Below, in pieces: positions 61,788-64,000 of a stretch of 64,000 nucleotides of DNA (its first letter is position 1; each line of letters begins with the position of its first letter). The position numbers and the translations under genes were made by a program. The stretch is from Parabacteroides sp. PH5-46 (lineage in GTDB: Bacteria; Bacteroidota; Bacteroidia; Bacteroidales; Tannerellaceae). A model generated the notes under the pieces. It was not told the DNA's origin. It made no database searches and was given only the letters and a program-made list of their open reading frames with translations. The DNA lies in NCBI RefSeq assembly GCF_029892785.1, contig NZ_JARXXA010000009.1, positions 109,441-173,440 of the forward strand, written 5' to 3'.

Positions 61788-61813
61788 GTAACAAATTAAA
61801 AATATTATTTTTG
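61783..61813 (+). promoter_or_regulatory. -33/-7 promoter of the zinc peptidase gene
   Basis: TTTG (61783-61786), a 19-bp spacer, then TATTTTTG (61806-61813) fit the Bacteroidetes consensus, 35 bp before ATG 61849. The -33 box overlaps the end of the upstream terminator. Confidence 0.55.
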
Positions 61814-61848
61814 TTTTCATTGTATATAATCTACATAATTAATCAAGT

Positions 61849-63852
61849 ATGAGAAAGATAATTACTTTTATTTGCGCCACACTAATTTGCATGATCACAC
61901 ATTCTAATGTATTTGCTACTATTTCGCAAACTGTCATCCGGACTACGATAGAAAGTCTGGCGGAGAAATCCGGCAATCAGAAAGAAATAATGGAAAAAGG
62001 CGTTCGCCAGGTTGCCAGGCTCTGGCAGGATAAAGACGGAGACGAAGAAGCCTTCAAAGCCTTCTGTCTGGAGAATTATATAGCCGATCCTTCGGAAAAG
62101 GAAACTGTTTTTCTGAAAATAAGCGATTACATGGAAGGTATATACGGAAATTTCAGCGCTATGTCTGTACGGCTGGACTGGAATGTTACGATAGACGACG
62201 GGCAGCTGCACCCTATCGACCGGAAGTTTGCCGCTTACAGCCCCTCTTCGCATCTTTCCGAAGACTTCTATAACAACAAACTGGCATTTACCATCGCATT
62301 GAACTTTCCCGAATTAAGCTTAAAAGAAAAAGAATCTTTAGGCAAAGACCGGAAGGCCTGGGCATATGCCCGGTTGGGAGACTTCTTCACGCAGCGGGTT
62401 CCTTCGTCTGTGATGCAGAAAAGGGCACAAATAAGCAGTGATGCTGATATGTACATTGCGGCATACAATGTCTATATGGGGCATCTGTTGAACACAAAAG
62501 GGAAGAAGATATTCCCGGAAGATATGATATTGCTCTCACACTGGAATTTGCGCGACGAAATAAAAGCCAATTACAACAAAGGCAATACGGGACTGGAGAA
62601 ACAACGCACCGTATACCAGGTAATGAAACAGATCATCAATCAGGATATCCCCCTAGAAGTAATCAACAGCGGAGCATACGATTGGAATCCCTATACGAAT
62701 ACCGTATTAAAGGAGGGTAAAGAGATGAAAGGTAGCCCGGAAACAAAGGAACGTTACCAGAAAATGTTGAACAACTTCAACATCATGCAGGAAATAGACA
62801 AGTATACAGGCAATACCTATATTGACCGGAAGTTCGACAACGACATGGAGGTAGCCGTAGATGAGGTTACCCGCCTGTTCGATGATTTCCTGTCGGCTCC
62901 CGAGCTAAAAGAAGTAGGCAAGATGATATCCAAGCGTCTCGGTCGTAAGCTGGAAGCCTATGATATTTGGTATGACGGCTTCAAAGCCCGTAGTAACCTG
63001 GATGAAACAAAGCTAAACCAACAAACAAGAGCCCTTTACCCAAATGCCGAGGCCTTGGAAAAGGATCTGCCGAATATTCTTGCCAAACTAGGCTTTAGCA
63101 AGGACAGGGGTAACTATCTGGCTGAAAAAATAGGCGTAGACCCGGCACGCGGATCAGGACATGCTTTAGGAGCCGTTATGAAAGGGCAAAAATCACGTCT
63201 GCGCACCCGTATCCCGGCAGGAGGTATGGATTATAAAGGATACAACATAGCTATTCATGAATTCGGACATAACGTTGAACAAACGATCTCTCTGTATGAT
63301 GTTGATTATTACATGTTAAATGGTGTGCCGAACACGGCATTTACTGAGGCTCTGGCCTTTGTATTTCAGAAACGCGACCTGGAAATACTTGGCATCACCG
63401 ACAATAATCCGGAAAAAGAAGCAATGAATGTACTGGATAAGGTATGGAGCATGTATGAAATATGCGGAGTGTCTATGCTTGACATTTCTGTATGGAAATG
63501 GCTGTATTCACACCCCGATGCTACAGCAGAGCAACTGCGTGACGCTGTTGTGTCTCTGTCAAAAGAAATTTGGAATAAATACTATGCACCGGTCTTCGAC
63601 GTAAAAGATGAAACCGTACTGGCCATTTATTCACACATGATCGGTTATCCGCTTTATCTATCAGCTTATGCTTTTGGACAGATTATTGAGTTCCAACTAG
63701 AGGGGCATCTGCAAGGAAAAGACTTTGCTACGGAGGTAGACCGTATCTTCAGTCTGGGACGCCTTACACCCACCCAATGGATGCTGGAAGCAACTGGCGA
63801 ACGGCTAACAGTAGACCCCATGCTTTCTGCCGTAAGGAAAGTTCTGCAATAA
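61849..63852 (+). CDS. Secreted zinc metallopeptidase (gluzincin type)
   Basis: 667 residues with a signal peptide (ITFICATLICMITHSNVFA). The zinc motif is IAIHEFGHNVEQ with H470, E471 and H474; a third ligand, E500, is in AFTEALAFVF, giving a gluzincin arrangement. The remainder is mainly helical (RLGRKLEAYDIWYDGFKARSNLDETKLNQQTR). It resembles M3/M2-type oligopeptidases in layout but I cannot name the family. Exported, so it may degrade peptides in the periplasm. Single gene with its own promoter. Confidence 0.8.
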   Translation: MRKIITFICATLICMITHSNVFATISQTVIRTTIESLAEKSGNQKEIMEKGVRQVARLWQDKDGDEEAFKAFCLENYIADPSEKETVFLKISDYMEGIYGNFSAMSVRLDWNVTIDDGQLHPIDRKFAAYSPSSHLSEDFYNNKLAFTIALNFPELSLKEKESLGKDRKAWAYARLGDFFTQRVPSSVMQKRAQISSDADMYIAAYNVYMGHLLNTKGKKIFPEDMILLSHWNLRDEIKANYNKGNTGLEKQRTVYQVMKQIINQDIPLEVINSGAYDWNPYTNTVLKEGKEMKGSPETKERYQKMLNNFNIMQEIDKYTGNTYIDRKFDNDMEVAVDEVTRLFDDFLSAPELKEVGKMISKRLGRKLEAYDIWYDGFKARSNLDETKLNQQTRALYPNAEALEKDLPNILAKLGFSKDRGNYLAEKIGVDPARGSGHALGAVMKGQKSRLRTRIPAGGMDYKGYNIAIHEFGHNVEQTISLYDVDYYMLNGVPNTAFTEALAFVFQKRDLEILGITDNNPEKEAMNVLDKVWSMYEICGVSMLDISVWKWLYSHPDATAEQLRDAVVSLSKEIWNKYYAPVFDVKDETVLAIYSHMIGYPLYLSAYAFGQIIEFQLEGHLQGKDFATEVDRIFSLGRLTPTQWMLEATGERLTVDPMLSAVRKVLQ

Positions 63853-63878
63853 AAACATTTTTAAGACTTGGACTGTTA

Positions 63879-63922
63879 TAAGGATAAATAAAAAGATCAC
63901 TAATCTATTTAGTCTATCCTTA
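63879..63922 (+). terminator. Hairpin after the zinc peptidase gene
   Basis: TAAGGATA (63879-63886) pairs with TATCCTTA (63915-63922) and an inner ACTAA/TTTAGT adds pairs. The T run is weak, so termination is only probable. The rest of the window to 64000 is AT-rich with no gene seen. Confidence 0.45.
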
Positions 63923-64000
63923 AAAGCATTTCATTTATTTGATTGACAATATATTAGTTTGATTATTTCTTGTTTATATCTGCAAGAATTAGTATCTTTA

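Larger units (their letters stand above)
61526..61848. other. Divergent intergenic region truA / peptidase
   Basis: 323 bp. It contains a truA -7 box (61556-61563), a plus-strand -7 box (61685-61692), a folded segment with alternative hairpins (61696-61736), a terminator hairpin (61753-61785), and a second promoter for the peptidase (61783-61813). The transcript between the two promoters could be an independent small RNA. Confidence 0.55.

Noticed and set aside
1..64000. Insertion sequences, integrases or prophage genes
   Set aside because: No transposase, integrase or phage structural gene was recognised among the coding regions.

Overview
The window reads as chromosome of a gut-type Bacteroidales bacterium, most like Parabacteroides or a close relative; this placement is inference from gene content. 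Supporting signs are promoters of the Bacteroidetes type (-7 box TAnnTTTG), a TonB receptor/DUF4249 pair, DUF3256, PorT-like barrels, DUF1080 and PepSY-like proteins, a GH29 fucosidase, and many lipoproteins. There are no rRNA genes, insertion sequences, prophage or CRISPR-Cas genes. One tRNA gene, tRNA-Pro(CGG), is present.

Layout. 1-5193: 3' end of a TonB receptor operon (receptor, DUF4249 lipoprotein, macroglobulin-like protein). 5251-8952: a NikR-type regulator co-directional with fucP and fucI. 9250-13455: hybrid histidine kinase and a Na+/alanine symporter, both minus. 13641-16719: bifunctional nuclease, nucleoside transporter, rsmE and a monooxygenase-fold lipoprotein. 16763-18283: guaA. 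18477-24266: coiled-coil membrane protein, then TolC, membrane fusion protein and two ABC-2 permeases. 24314-26730: divergent DUF1080-PHP fusion and Tat-exported sugar isomerase. 26799-31375: lysS-gpsA-pgi-HAD operon. 31686-34546: alpha-L-fucosidase and a divergent MreB-like actin. 34626-42203: phosphohexomutase, M23 peptidase, secreted phosphatase/nuclease, beta-helix lipoprotein and pepD. 42346-46322: small membrane protein, OmpH-like chaperone, AddB-like nuclease. 46326-51955: pyrB-pyrI-flavin reductase-PorT operon, alkaline phosphatase, M24 peptidase. 52117-52960: tRNA-Pro and hicAB. 53210-55597: ECF sigma operon. 55895-59214: two-component system with two PepSY-like proteins. 59223-61525: truA-EamA-DUF3256 operon. 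61849-63852: secreted zinc peptidase.

The most unusual signal lies between genes. At five sites (5251-5294, 13501-13588, 31502-31589, 43257-43366, 55717-55804), and perhaps a sixth (9202-9245), there are short tandem arrays with an exact 22-bp period. Each unit has a 7-bp arm, a 4-bp spacer, a roughly reverse-complementary 7-bp arm and another 4-bp spacer, so orientation flips every 11 bp. The arm sequence differs between most loci, but 31502 and 55717 are clearly the same sequence family. The five good arrays all lie upstream of the -7 box of a plus-strand gene, and three lie between divergent genes. I do not recognise this as a named repeat family.

Other points of interest: the NikR-like protein in the fucose cluster has lost all three histidine nickel ligands and has an inverted repeat on its own -7 box; the exporter operon has no ATPase; the MreB-like protein is an orphan; a DUF1080 domain is fused to a PHP-like domain; and two short intergenic regions could encode small RNAs.
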